The notes below the pieces were generated by a model. That model did no database searches. It had not been told where the DNA came from and saw only the letters and a list, made by a program, of their open reading frames with translations. A stretch of DNA of 64,000 nucleotides, from NCBI GenBank assembly GCA_963770295.1, contig CAVYPA010000004.1, forward strand, positions 1 through 64,000, written 5' to 3'. A program made the position numbers and the translations under genes. Origin of the DNA: AWTP1-13 sp963770295. Its GTDB lineage: Bacteria > Pseudomonadota > Alphaproteobacteria > Rhizobiales > Hyphomicrobiaceae. Shown one piece after another: positions 55,187 through 63,849 of the stretch. Every line of letters starts with the position of its first letter. The stretch's first letter is position 1.

Positions 55187-56305
55187 TTATTTCAACTGTG
55201 TCGGCGCGCAAACTTTGGGCAATTGGTCAAACGTGCATTGTCGGGGTGCCTTATCTGGCCGCCAACGAACAAGGTTGGTGCCGTGCCGGAACCTGTTGCC
55301 GGTTACATGATCGTATCGAACCTCGACAACCAGCTTTGGCCGCAGCGGCTGCCATTCCGCTGACCTCGCCGTACTCCAGCGGCTCGGACCGCCAGGTGCA
55401 TTTCCTGTGAAGCCGGGCGGGCCAATCAGCTTTTCTACCCGCTTGGTGAGACCCGGCTTCTCGGTGTCTGAGAGGGCCGATGTGAAGCCGACATGATGGA
55501 GAAGCCCCTCCTTGTCGTAGAGCCCGAGCAGCAGCGACCCTACCATCTTGCGTCCGCTCTCGTACCGAAAGCCGCCGACGACGCAATCTGCTGTGCGGAG
55601 ACATTTGACCTTGAGCATGGCCCGCTCGCCGGGCTGGTAGGGCGAACAGAGAGGCTTGGCTACGACACCGTCAATGGATAGCTGTATGTCGTTGAGCCAT
55701 CGTTTTGCTTTGCGCAAGTCGCGCGTAAACGGCGTGACTGCCAATCCGACATGCTCGCCGATGCTCTCAAAGAAGGCCTCAAGGGCCGCACGCCTCTCTT
55801 CGAATGGCCTCTTCAGAAGTGGCTGCCGCAGTTTGCGCAGCAAGCAATCAAAGATGACAAGCGTTGCGGGTCTTTCTTGTGCCAAGCGCTTGATGCGGCT
55901 TTCCGCGGGATGCAGACGCATCTGCAGTGCATCGAAGGACAACTCGCCGTCAACGGGAATGACCAGCTCGCCGTCCAGAACGAAATTCTTCTCGGCTGGC
56001 GTTGCCAGGTTGATCACAACCTCCGGGAAAAAGCGCGAAAGCGATTTGCCGGACTTGGCCCTGATCTCCACCTCGTTACCGGCACGAAAGGCGAGGCAGC
56101 GAAAGCCATCCCATTTGGGTTCGAACTGCCAGCCCGCATCTGCGGGCAGGTCCGTGACGAGCTTCGCCTCCATCGGAGACAAACTGAGGGGGATACCGAG
56201 TGCGGCCAATTTAGTCGATCTGCTGCCCACGCTTGTTTCCGATCCAACGCAGCTAGAGAGCCGGTGGCTCGACGGGAAGTTCGCCTTGCGTCGTTCGCTT
56301 GGCAC
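55187..56305 (-). CDS. ATP-dependent DNA ligase of the LigD/LigC type
   Basis: The frame has 372 residues. The adenylation motif I is WQFEPKWDGFRCLAFR with the nucleophilic Lys. Next come FVLDGELVIPVDGELSFDAL (III), LVIFDCLLRKL (IIIa), IDGVVAKPLCSPYQPGERAM (IV) and LKVKCLRTADCVV (V). An OB-fold domain follows: GSLLLGLYDKEGLLHHVGFT, LRPKLVVEVRYDHVTGNRFR, GTNLVRWRPDKAPRQCTFDQ. The polymerase and phosphoesterase domains of full LigD are absent. It should seal ends held by Ku. The start is uncertain: family members begin close to PMEAKLVTDLP (56173). Confidence 0.92.
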   Translation of the reverse strand: MPSERRKANFPSSHRLSSCVGSETSVGSRSTKLAALGIPLSLSPMEAKLVTDLPADAGWQFEPKWDGFRCLAFRAGNEVEIRAKSGKSLSRFFPEVVINLATPAEKNFVLDGELVIPVDGELSFDALQMRLHPAESRIKRLAQERPATLVIFDCLLRKLRQPLLKRPFEERRAALEAFFESIGEHVGLAVTPFTRDLRKAKRWLNDIQLSIDGVVAKPLCSPYQPGERAMLKVKCLRTADCVVGGFRYESGRKMVGSLLLGLYDKEGLLHHVGFTSALSDTEKPGLTKRVEKLIGPPGFTGNAPGGPSRWSTARSAEWQPLRPKLVVEVRYDHVTGNRFRHGTNLVRWRPDKAPRQCTFDQLPKVCAPTQLK

Positions 56306-56837
56306 CGCACATGCTTTCCCTGCTCAAGCATTTAAATTTTGAGACTTTGCAATGCTGGATATGCAACTTGGTTGCGGTTGCCCGTCGCAAACCACGCAGC
56401 TCGCTTGAACGGTCGCAGAGCCGGCAGTAAGTGCATACCGGGGGCCGCTCCTTTTGAGTGCTAGCACTGGGATGTGAAGGACGAGGTTGGCGCAGATCTA
56501 GAGCCACTAGGTGAAGCGTGACATTTCATACCGATCATCTTCTTGTCTTTACGATTTATTCAGAGAGCGTCCGTTTGGGCCTCGGCAGGTGCGTGCTGTA
56601 GGCCTTGGAGCGAGGAGCTGGCTGCTATCGTGCGTCGCTTCTCGCCTTCACATTGCCGCGAGCCGTGCCTGCTTTTCCAAAACGCCCCTCGCAACTCCCC
56701 TCCCCCTTTGGCAAGTTGCGTCGGGAAACATTGAGCGCCGACTGTCCGCACCACGTTGAGCGCCGCATCCCAGCAAGGGCGCTCGGGCACGCGGCGCCCT
56801 TCGCTTTTGAAGGCGCTGCGTGCGCGCTCTTATCGTA
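56306..56837. other. No gene seen
   Basis: No frame with a recognisable domain or a ribosome site was found. Confidence 0.35.
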
Positions 56838-57113
56838 CTAACGCGGCGACGGATCCTGCTTGTCGGGACTGGTTGACGTCCTCGGCTTTGACGGATCTGG
56901 TCCGCTGGTCTCAGCCGCGGTCGGACCGCCGGGAGTGGTCGCAGGGACGTTTCCCTGAATTCGCGGACGTTCCGCAGGCGCGGCTGGCGGTGTTCCGGGC
57001 GCTGTTCCGGTGACTGCGCTATCCGGAGCTGTCGACGTGCCTGGGCCGGTAGTTTGGGCCATGGCGCTACCTGCGCTAATGGCAAGTAGCAATCCTGCAA
57101 TCGCAAGTTTCAT
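56838..57113 (-). CDS. Small exported Pro/Thr-rich protein
   Basis: AAGGAG precedes the ATG at 57113. MKLAIAGLLLAISAGSAMAQ is a signal peptide. The 71-residue mature part is almost entirely Pro, Thr, Ala, Ser and Gly (STAPDSAVTGTAPGTPPAAP, SKPRTSTSPDKQDPSPR), so it is probably disordered in the periplasm. Function unknown. Confidence 0.65.
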   Translation of the reverse strand: MKLAIAGLLLAISAGSAMAQTTGPGTSTAPDSAVTGTAPGTPPAAPAERPRIQGNVPATTPGGPTAAETSGPDPSKPRTSTSPDKQDPSPR

Positions 57114-57813
57114 GAAAGAACTCCTTTGCTGTTCTCTCGGAGCAAACTTGTCGATTTGGAATACGTTCCGGCGGCGCTCTGAGAGCGGGACCCATGTTAG
57201 GCGCGTGGGTAATGTTCCTGACACACTGAGTCGCTTTAACTTTTGGGATTGAGTGGCAGGTCGGGCCGCACTACCTCAAACTTCGGAGAAGCCTCCAAGT
57301 GCTGGCTTCCACTCGACAGTGCAGTCTCCGGTTGCATCACCTACCAGCCGTCGCGCCGGAGTGCCCCGCCTCGCCCTACTGGGGCCGCGATGCTCGCCTT
57401 GAGCTTGTCCTTGGGCGTCATGCTGAGGCGTGTTTGCACTTCCTAGGCGCTATTTTGGGCGGACCTCGGCAACCTTATTTTTGTAATCCTGCTTTGGGTC
57501 CCCGGTCGCGAACCCGCGAGCTGGATCGATGAACCTCGTCTATGCCCATGGTGGCGACGGTAATGCTGTGATCCCGAAGCACGTCGACACCCACGGCCGC
57601 GCCACCATAGCCATAGCCGTACCCGGAGTCGTCGTCAGTGAATCCGGATACTGCAACGCGTGTTCGCACCGGTTGGAAGCACCGGCAGGGCGCACGTGGC
57701 CAAGCTTCCCGTCCACCTAGCTGATGAATGGAAAGCCCGTTCGCAAGACTAGGGGGTGAGCCATGAAGCGGCGCCCGCGGAGCGCCGCTCCAAAAGCCGT
57801 CAGCGGGCCATAC
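57114..57813. other. No confident gene
   Basis: A minus-strand frame at 57475-57669 has a Gly/Tyr-rich piece (GYGYGYGGAAVGVDVLRD) that may come from a broken exported protein. Nothing else was recognised. Confidence 0.35.
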
Positions 57814-58323
57814 TCAGCGAGCTCTGCATTGCCTGTAGCGACGCAAAATCTCCTCGCAGCTACCAGAGCTATAGTTGTACCCCCTCACGTTGACATCGAC
57901 ATCGCGTCCGTGAGATCGGCGCCTGCGATCGGCATCGACGTCGACCCTGGTATGCCTTTCGGCCCTGTAGCCACGCCTTCCATTGACATTGACGTCGACA
58001 TTGGTGCGTCGCTGACCACTACGCACTCCTTTATCACCTGAGCGCATTTGTCCGTTCCGATCACCCTTATCCTGCGCTGCACTCCGGTCGCGCCCTTTAT
58101 TCTCAGCGGCGCCAGGACCTTTCCCGCTACCAGCCGGCGCAGCTTTTCCGCCGCCCTCCTGACCGCGAGTACTAGGTCCTTTCTCATCGGTCTTCTGTAC
58201 CTTCTGCAATAACCCGCCATGGCTTATGGCGTTTGTGCCCGGAAGGAGCGCAGCTGCTTGATGAGTGGTCATGCCCAGGGCGAGCACCGACGCCGCAGCA
58301 CTCAAAACCAATAAATTTCGCAT
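57814..58323 (-). CDS. Exported Arg/Gly-rich hypothetical protein
   Basis: AAGGA lies eight bases before the ATG at 58323. The 169-residue product has a signal peptide (MRNLLVLSAAASVLALGMTT), a Gly/Lys/Arg low-complexity part (GKAAPAGSGKGPGAAENKGR), paired VDVNVNGRR/VDVDADRRR/VDVNVRG repeats, and an end SGSCEEILRRYRQCRAR with two Cys. The VDV repeats may form short beta strands. Function unknown; such proteins are frequent in Rhizobiales. Confidence 0.65.
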   Translation of the reverse strand: MRNLLVLSAAASVLALGMTTHQAAALLPGTNAISHGGLLQKVQKTDEKGPSTRGQEGGGKAAPAGSGKGPGAAENKGRDRSAAQDKGDRNGQMRSGDKGVRSGQRRTNVDVNVNGRRGYRAERHTRVDVDADRRRRSHGRDVDVNVRGYNYSSGSCEEILRRYRQCRAR

Positions 58324-58855
58324 TTGTGCCATCCTTGTTCCGCGATTTACTCCGGTTATTCAGGAGCTTGGGCCGTGAACGTCGAAATAAAAAAGAGGTT
58401 GCAGCGTTAACCATGTTTGCTTTGGGAGGCGTCGCCATTTTTGAGGCTGAGCCGGGAGTGGAACGACGGAAGTGGCGCGCTTCGGATGGTAGGAACGCGT
58501 CCTCGGTGTTGGCCGGGGGCGATTGCCCAAACGGAGATCTGGTCGTTATGCTAAGCGCCCGGTTCCAATCGATGGCGTGGGCTCGAAGCGTCTATCCTCG
58601 CCGTACTCAATGTGTCGACCGAAATTGGCGTTGGGGAAATGCGATGTGTAGAAGCGCAAAATTGCCGACACTTGCCATAACTCAGCATTCGGATAATCAC
58701 TCGTCAGGGCTCCGGCAGTTTACTCCCACTGTCGCAAGAGCTGGTCGGTTTGAACTTGCGTCGTAAGATCCCCAGGCCTAATGCATTCTTTAGATGAGCG
58801 CACAGAGATTTGGCAGCGCAGCAATCGCTGGATTTCCATAAAACGAGCAGACACC

Positions 58856-59482
58856 ATGGGGCAAAAGGGACGTGACCGAACTCAGAGACGACGCGGCTTT
58901 GATGACGAAGACGAGTCGGGCTCCTCAGCTTACGGCGGGCGGTTGTGGCAGGCATCTCGCATTAGCCCTAATGCGAGCCCAAGCGGACCCGCCATCGACG
59001 CCGTCGTTAAATGGTTCAACGCCGACAAAGGCTTCGGCTTCGTTGAACTAGCTGACCGGTCGGGGGATGCGTTTCTGCATGCTGCTGTCCTGGAGGCGGC
59101 TGGGCATACTAGGGTTGATCCGGGCTCTAAACTCAGTGTGCAGGTCGGTGTAGGTCAAAAGGGACGACAGGTCACGTCGGTTCTTGCGGTGGATGCGAGT
59201 ACTGGTGTCCCCCCGCCTGCGAACGCACGGCCCCCAGCGAAGACGTCATCCGGCCGGGAACCTCTTGCGGCCGCAACCAGCGTTGAAGGCACCGTGAAGT
59301 GGTTCAACCCTGAAAAAGGGTTTGGCTTTGTTATGTGCGAGGACGGTCAAAAAGATGTGTTCGTACACGCCTCCGTCGTTGAACGTGCCGGATTGCGCGG
59401 ACTTGACGAGGGGCAGCGGCTTGCGATGAAGGTTGTGAAGACGCAGAAGGGACGCGAGGCGATCTCACTTACCCTGATTTGA
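58856..59482 (+). CDS. Double cold-shock-domain protein
   Basis: The 208-residue protein starts MGQKGRDRTQRRRGFDDEDE. Two cold-shock domains follow: VVKWFNADKGFGFVELADRS with DAFLHAAVLEAAG, and VKWFNPEKGFGFVMCEDGQK with DVFVHASVVERAG. Each carries RNP1 (KGFGFV) and RNP2 (VFVH or AFLH). They are joined by a ~35-residue Pro/Ala linker (GVPPPANARPPAKTSSG). Tandem CSD proteins of this size are typical of Rhizobiales and bind single-stranded RNA or DNA as chaperones. Domain 1 is the more divergent, so the two may have different preferences. Confidence 0.93.
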   Translation: MGQKGRDRTQRRRGFDDEDESGSSAYGGRLWQASRISPNASPSGPAIDAVVKWFNADKGFGFVELADRSGDAFLHAAVLEAAGHTRVDPGSKLSVQVGVGQKGRQVTSVLAVDASTGVPPPANARPPAKTSSGREPLAAATSVEGTVKWFNPEKGFGFVMCEDGQKDVFVHASVVERAGLRGLDEGQRLAMKVVKTQKGREAISLTLI

Positions 59483-59684
59483 ACAATGGCGTTTTTTTTG
59501 GATCCGCGCTGATTGACCCCCGCAATATCCACGACATTGGCGAAGGAGATTGCCTTCCACAAATAAATGAACCCACAAAAATCACCACTCTTTGTCGAGA
59601 TGTTGCGTTCTCTCGCCGTCCCACCTACTACGTCGTGTCGCCGGGGCGTGACCTTGTGAAAACCGGCGAGGTGGGAGGAATTTG
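59483..59684. other. Short intergenic stretch
   Basis: No terminator or gene was recognised between the cold-shock gene and the topA relic. Confidence 0.3.
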
Positions 59685-59792
59685 TCAACACGGCAAGTCG
59701 CGCACGCGCCCGTAGGACGCGAGCAGTTTGTAGCTGGAGCCCAGATACTTATTGATCGCCTTGGCCTTGGCGACCGATTCGCTTGCCGGCCT
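59685..59792 (-). pseudogene. DNA topoisomerase I (TopA) N-terminal relic
   Basis: The minus strand reads ESVAKAKAINKYLGSSYKLL followed by ASYGRVRDLP. This is the start of the TOPRIM domain of TopA (VESPAKAKTINKYLGxxYKVLASYGHVRDLP). Fewer than 36 of about 900 residues are present, and a stop follows. The conserved Pro after ESx is Val-shifted and the Thr is Ala. A housekeeping copy must exist elsewhere. Confidence 0.6.
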
Positions 59793-60169
59793 ATTGCGCT
59801 GCGAACTATCCAGATATTTTCTAGAAGCACCTGCCGCGTCGGCACGGCTCGTCAGGCCGAAGCGCCGGGCGCGTTGACCTTGATGGCACGTCCTCATCGC
59901 TTTCGCCGCTGCCGTTCCCGAAGCGGACCGCGGAGTAGCTTCGCCGCTAGCGAGTTCAGGCTCTAGGCGCACAGTATTCATTCTTCTCTTGTCGTGGGCC
60001 TTGCGGGCGACCGGTTATACTTCGATCTTATTTGGCACCTAGCTTCGCTTCGGTCCGGACTTCGTATTCTTGCGCGGGTCCGCCTCGCCTTTGTCCGGAT
60101 TGGTCCGCGGCGGCCGCACGGGGTCCCTTTTGACGGGGCGCTTAATTATTGCTGGCATGACATGTCGCG

Positions 60170-60396
60170 CTACTGGAGAGTGCTCTTGCATTCCTGCGCC
60201 GGCTTGCTCGTCACGACACAGCCATTCTTGATCTCCTTGACCTGTGCGACGTCCATATAACGGTGAGTGCCGCCAGATCCGGGGCTGATTTGGCGAGTTT
60301 GATGCGATCCCCTTCGACGCGATCAACGGTACCGATGTGGGCGCCATCGGAGCCCTTAATTTCCATGTGCTCTTTGATTTAGGACGCATCGACCAT
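60170..60396 (-). pseudogene. DUF2171-type protein with internal stop and frameshift
   Basis: The frame reads MVDAS, a TAA, then IKEHMEIKGSDGAHIGTVDR and VEGDRIKLAKSAPD. One frame over it continues MDVAQVKEIKNGCVVTSKPA and QECKSTLQ with a TAG at 60170. Intact it would be a ~75-residue PRC-barrel-like protein as found in many Alphaproteobacteria. Confidence 0.7.
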
Positions 60397-60689
60397 TGTG
60401 GAATCTTTCATGCTGAAGTTGCCGACATTCGGCAAACTTCCGGGTAAATGCTTAGTTGACACAAGACAGAAAGCGTTCTGTCACGGTAGCCTTTGGCACT
60501 GGCAGCCCGTTCGCTGCGCCGCGGCGATAAGGGCACGATTGCCGCCCGCCCATTTGCCTGGAGGGGACATCTTCTCGATGTGGCGAGCACCCAGCACGCA
60601 CCAAACAAATCGGTTGGCGCAACGGGACGTTGACTGAGATAGGCTCATAGGCGAACGCTTCGCCAACGAGGCTTCGAGACGGAGGATGC

Positions 60690-61625
60690 ATGGCGTTGCT
60701 TCTCAGCGGACTGGACCAACACATCGGCAGCGCACAGGCATGGCGCGATGCGTTTGCCGAGCATCTTCTCGGTATGGAGGTCCGCATTTGGCCTCAAGTG
60801 GGCGATGTGGCAGATATCAGATATTTCGCCTTCATGCATCCCGATTTTGATGCTCTACCCACCTTTCCGAACCTGAAAGCCATGTTCAGCCGCTCGGCAG
60901 GCGTAGAGTTGTTCGTGAGGCACCCCAAGCTGCCGAAGGTCCCGCTCGGCAAGGTGGAGCCGCCGGGCGGCGACCCGATGATGACGGAGTACGTCGTCAT
61001 GCACGTTCTTCGGTTTCATCGCGACATGCCGGGCTATCGGGCCGCTCAGGCCAGGCGGGAATGGCGCCGGGTGCCGATTGTCCGTCCGGAGCAACGGCGC
61101 GTCGGATTTCTGGGTTACGGCATGATGGCCCAGGCGCCTGCGTCCGTGTTGAAATCGCTTGGTTTCAAGGTCTCGGCTTGGGTGCGGACACCCCGCCGAG
61201 CCGCCGACATAGCCATCTTCCACGGTCAGGATCAGCTGCGGCCGTTTCTCAATCAGACCGATATCGCGGTCTGCCTGCTGCCGCTGACGCGAGAGACCGA
61301 GGGTCTCTTCTGTGCCCGTACGTTCGCTATGATGCCGAGAGGGGCGATGCTGGTGAATGTCGGACGCGGCAAGCAGGTCGTGGATGCGGATCTCATCGAG
61401 GCGCTCGATTCGGGGCAGTTGGCATATGCAGCGCTGGACGCTCTATGGCCGGAGCCTCTCCCGCCGGACAGCCCGCTGTGGCTGCATCCAAGAGTGACGG
61501 TCATGCCGCACGTAGCGCGGCGCCCGACGGTCGATCAACTTGTGGCGCAGATCGTCGCCAACATCCGATCCTTGGAGGCGGGGGGCTCGCTGCTGCAGGA
61601 AGTCGACATCGCATTAGGATATTGA
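60690..61625 (+). CDS. ghrA: Glyoxylate/hydroxypyruvate reductase A-type dehydrogenase
   Basis: The 311-residue protein belongs to the D-2-hydroxyacid dehydrogenase family. MTEYVVMHVLRFHRDMPGYR precedes the nucleotide-binding motif RVGFLGYGMMAQAPASVLKS, where the usual GxGxxG has become GYGMMAQ. The active-site Arg is in LVNVGRGKQVVDADLIEALD, the Glu region in ALDALWPEPLPPDSPLWLHP and the catalytic His in VMPHVARRP. It would reduce glyoxylate or hydroxypyruvate with NADPH in the cytosol. Several changed residues around the cofactor loop may reduce activity. No partner gene is adjacent. Confidence 0.85.
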   Translation: MALLLSGLDQHIGSAQAWRDAFAEHLLGMEVRIWPQVGDVADIRYFAFMHPDFDALPTFPNLKAMFSRSAGVELFVRHPKLPKVPLGKVEPPGGDPMMTEYVVMHVLRFHRDMPGYRAAQARREWRRVPIVRPEQRRVGFLGYGMMAQAPASVLKSLGFKVSAWVRTPRRAADIAIFHGQDQLRPFLNQTDIAVCLLPLTRETEGLFCARTFAMMPRGAMLVNVGRGKQVVDADLIEALDSGQLAYAALDALWPEPLPPDSPLWLHPRVTVMPHVARRPTVDQLVAQIVANIRSLEAGGSLLQEVDIALGY

Positions 61626-61779
61626 GCCAGTGCTCTCGTTGTGTCGTGATGCATTTGAATCACCTCGGCTCCATGCCGTTCCCATCGCCGCTTGCCGCGA
61701 TGCGCGCCCCTTGGCCTCGTCTCCTCGGCGTGGCAGTCTGCTCCTGGATCTCACGAAGTTGGGCTTGAAAAGGTGCCGT

Positions 61780-61840
61780 GCAGAGTTCTAGCTGCCATTC
61801 CCGCGGGTGAAAGTCCCGCCAGCATAGGCGTCTTCTAGAC
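61780..61840 (+). other. Possible group II intron fragment
   Basis: The sequence CCGCGGGTGAAAGTCCCGC resembles the GTGAAAGTCCC hairpin seen in domain I of many bacterial group II introns. No maturase gene and no recognisable domain V follow. The remaining bases of 61626-62134 show no gene. Confidence 0.3.
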
Positions 61841-62134
61841 ATATCCAGCAAAGGGAAGGGGAGACCAACCCGTTGGAAGCCTGAAAGTACGTCCTGCCAC
61901 GCCTTCAAAGTTCCATTCAGCCAAGGCGATCCGTTTCGTCCGCGCACTTTTGAGTGATCCAACGGCCGCCTGCATCAATTCAAAGCTCACCTGGCACCAG
62001 CGATCGCAGGTCGGCCGACGCCGATCAGGAGCAGCTTGCTCTGAAAGGTTGAACAATCGCCAGTTGTCAAGTAATCCAATTCTCAGGCGCCGGTGTCGAT
62101 CATCGACCCGCCGCGCCCGGCTTTGGGGGGCGCA

Positions 62135-63817
62135 ATGAAGCGTTTGCTTATCGTGCTGCTTTTGGCCTCATTCAGTGGCTCAGCACGCGCTGAATTCAAC
62201 GTTGTCGAAGCCAGTATCGCTGATATGCAGCGGGCGATGCAGAATGGCAACGCCACGTCGCGCGAACTGGTTCAGCAATACCTGGCAAGGATCGCCTTCT
62301 ACGACAAGAAGCTAAACGCGGTCATCACAGTCAATCCGAACGCGCTGCGCGAAGCCGATGAGCGCGATCGCGAACGCACTCAAGGCATGCTGCGCGGCCC
62401 CATGCATGGCATTCCTATCGCCGTGAAGGACAATATCCATACCACCGACATGCCCACAACCGGCGGCGCGCTTGCGTTTGATGGGTTTGTGCCGCCCTAC
62501 GAGGCGACAGTCGTGAAAGCCCTGCGCGATGCGGGTGCCGTAATTATCGCCAAGACAAGCATGACCGAGCTGGCCAATTGGATAGCCGGACCGCCGACGC
62601 CGATGCCGGGCGGGTATAATGCGATCACCGGATTCGGCATGAATCCCGATGACCCGCGGCGCGACCCGCGCGATGCAACCTTCGATGGGCGACCGGTACT
62701 CCTGGTTGGTGGTTCGAGCTCCGGCATCGGTACCTCCGCGAATTTCTGGGCCGCCAACGTCGGAACCGAAACCTCTGGCTCGCTTCTCGTTCCCGCCAAT
62801 TTGGCCATGCTGGTCACGATTAAACCCACCGTGGGACGCATCAGCCGTTTCGGCATTATCCCGCTCACTGCCGACCAGGATACGGCGGGGCCGATTGCGC
62901 GGACCGTCGCCGATGCCGCCATTCTGCTCGGTGTGCTCGAGGATCCCCAGCAGGATCCAGGGGATCCGGTTAAGGCTTGTCAGCCGCCGCCGAACCGTGA
63001 CTACACACGCTTTCTCAAGCGCGACGCGCTCGCGGGAGCGCGGATCGGTGTTCCCCGCGCCTTCTACTACGACCGCATCGCACAGCCCGGGTCAACCGAG
63101 CCGCGCGGCGGACTTACTTTTGAGCAGGCGAACGTCATGCGCGAAGCCATCGACGTTCTCAAGCAGCAGGGCGCGATCATCATTGATCCGGCTGATATCC
63201 CAAGCGTCGTCGATCAGGATGAGAACAGGAATTTCTTGCGGTGGCCGATTTGCAGTGGCGCCGATGGTCCCAAGGGCAAAGATTCCCAATGCTCCGTGGT
63301 GTTCAAGTACGGCATGAAACGCGATTTCAACAAATGGCTCACCAGCCTCGGGCCTACGGCGCCGGTGAAGTCACTGACTGAGCTCCGCAATTGGAACCTC
63401 GCGCACAGGAACGCCGGAGCGCTCAAATTCGGCCAGGGTCAGCTCGATAACTCGGACGAGATGGATGTCGAGGCCGACCGCGCGCGCTATGAGGCCGATC
63501 GTGCCAAGGACATCGCGCTGTCCGCGATGTATGGCATTGATGCGATTATGAAGTCGGAACACCTCGATGCGCTCCTGTTCCCGGGCGCATCGGGTGCGCT
63601 TTTGTCAGCACGGCCCGGCTATCCCACGGTCATGGTGCCTTTTGGGATGGTGCCGAATGTGCCAAGCCCCCCTCTTCCCGAGGGATTCAACGCCAAGTCG
63701 TCACCGTTTGGGGTCAGCTTCGCTGGCAGCGCCTGCAGCGAGCCGCGGCTTATCGAACTCGCCTACGCGTTCGAACAAGTGACCAGGAAGCGCATCCCAC
63801 CTGCTGCCACCCCGTAG
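62135..63817 (+). CDS. Exported amidase (amidase-signature family)
   Basis: From the ATG at 62135 the protein has 560 residues with a signal peptide (MKRLLIVLLLASFSGSARA). The Ser-cisSer-Lys triad is complete: GIPIAVKDNIHTTDMPTTGG (Lys), LVGGSSSGIGTSANFWAANV (cis-Ser) and GTETSGSLLVPANLAMLVTI (nucleophile Ser). TVGRISRFGIIPLTADQDTA and GPIARTVADAAILLGVLE follow as usual. Exported members hydrolyse amides, peptides or aryl amides in the periplasm. A longer frame from 62093 lacks a signal. It shares no operon with neighbours. Confidence 0.92.
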   Translation: MKRLLIVLLLASFSGSARAEFNVVEASIADMQRAMQNGNATSRELVQQYLARIAFYDKKLNAVITVNPNALREADERDRERTQGMLRGPMHGIPIAVKDNIHTTDMPTTGGALAFDGFVPPYEATVVKALRDAGAVIIAKTSMTELANWIAGPPTPMPGGYNAITGFGMNPDDPRRDPRDATFDGRPVLLVGGSSSGIGTSANFWAANVGTETSGSLLVPANLAMLVTIKPTVGRISRFGIIPLTADQDTAGPIARTVADAAILLGVLEDPQQDPGDPVKACQPPPNRDYTRFLKRDALAGARIGVPRAFYYDRIAQPGSTEPRGGLTFEQANVMREAIDVLKQQGAIIIDPADIPSVVDQDENRNFLRWPICSGADGPKGKDSQCSVVFKYGMKRDFNKWLTSLGPTAPVKSLTELRNWNLAHRNAGALKFGQGQLDNSDEMDVEADRARYEADRAKDIALSAMYGIDAIMKSEHLDALLFPGASGALLSARPGYPTVMVPFGMVPNVPSPPLPEGFNAKSSPFGVSFAGSACSEPRLIELAYAFEQVTRKRIPPAATP

Positions 63818-63849
63818 CTTACCGCGGATCAGTACGACGTTCATGAACC

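Noticed and set aside
58181..58332. Terminator-like pairing near the start of the Arg/Gly-rich gene
   Set aside because: The pairings are short and lie within the coding sequence; no T-run follows.
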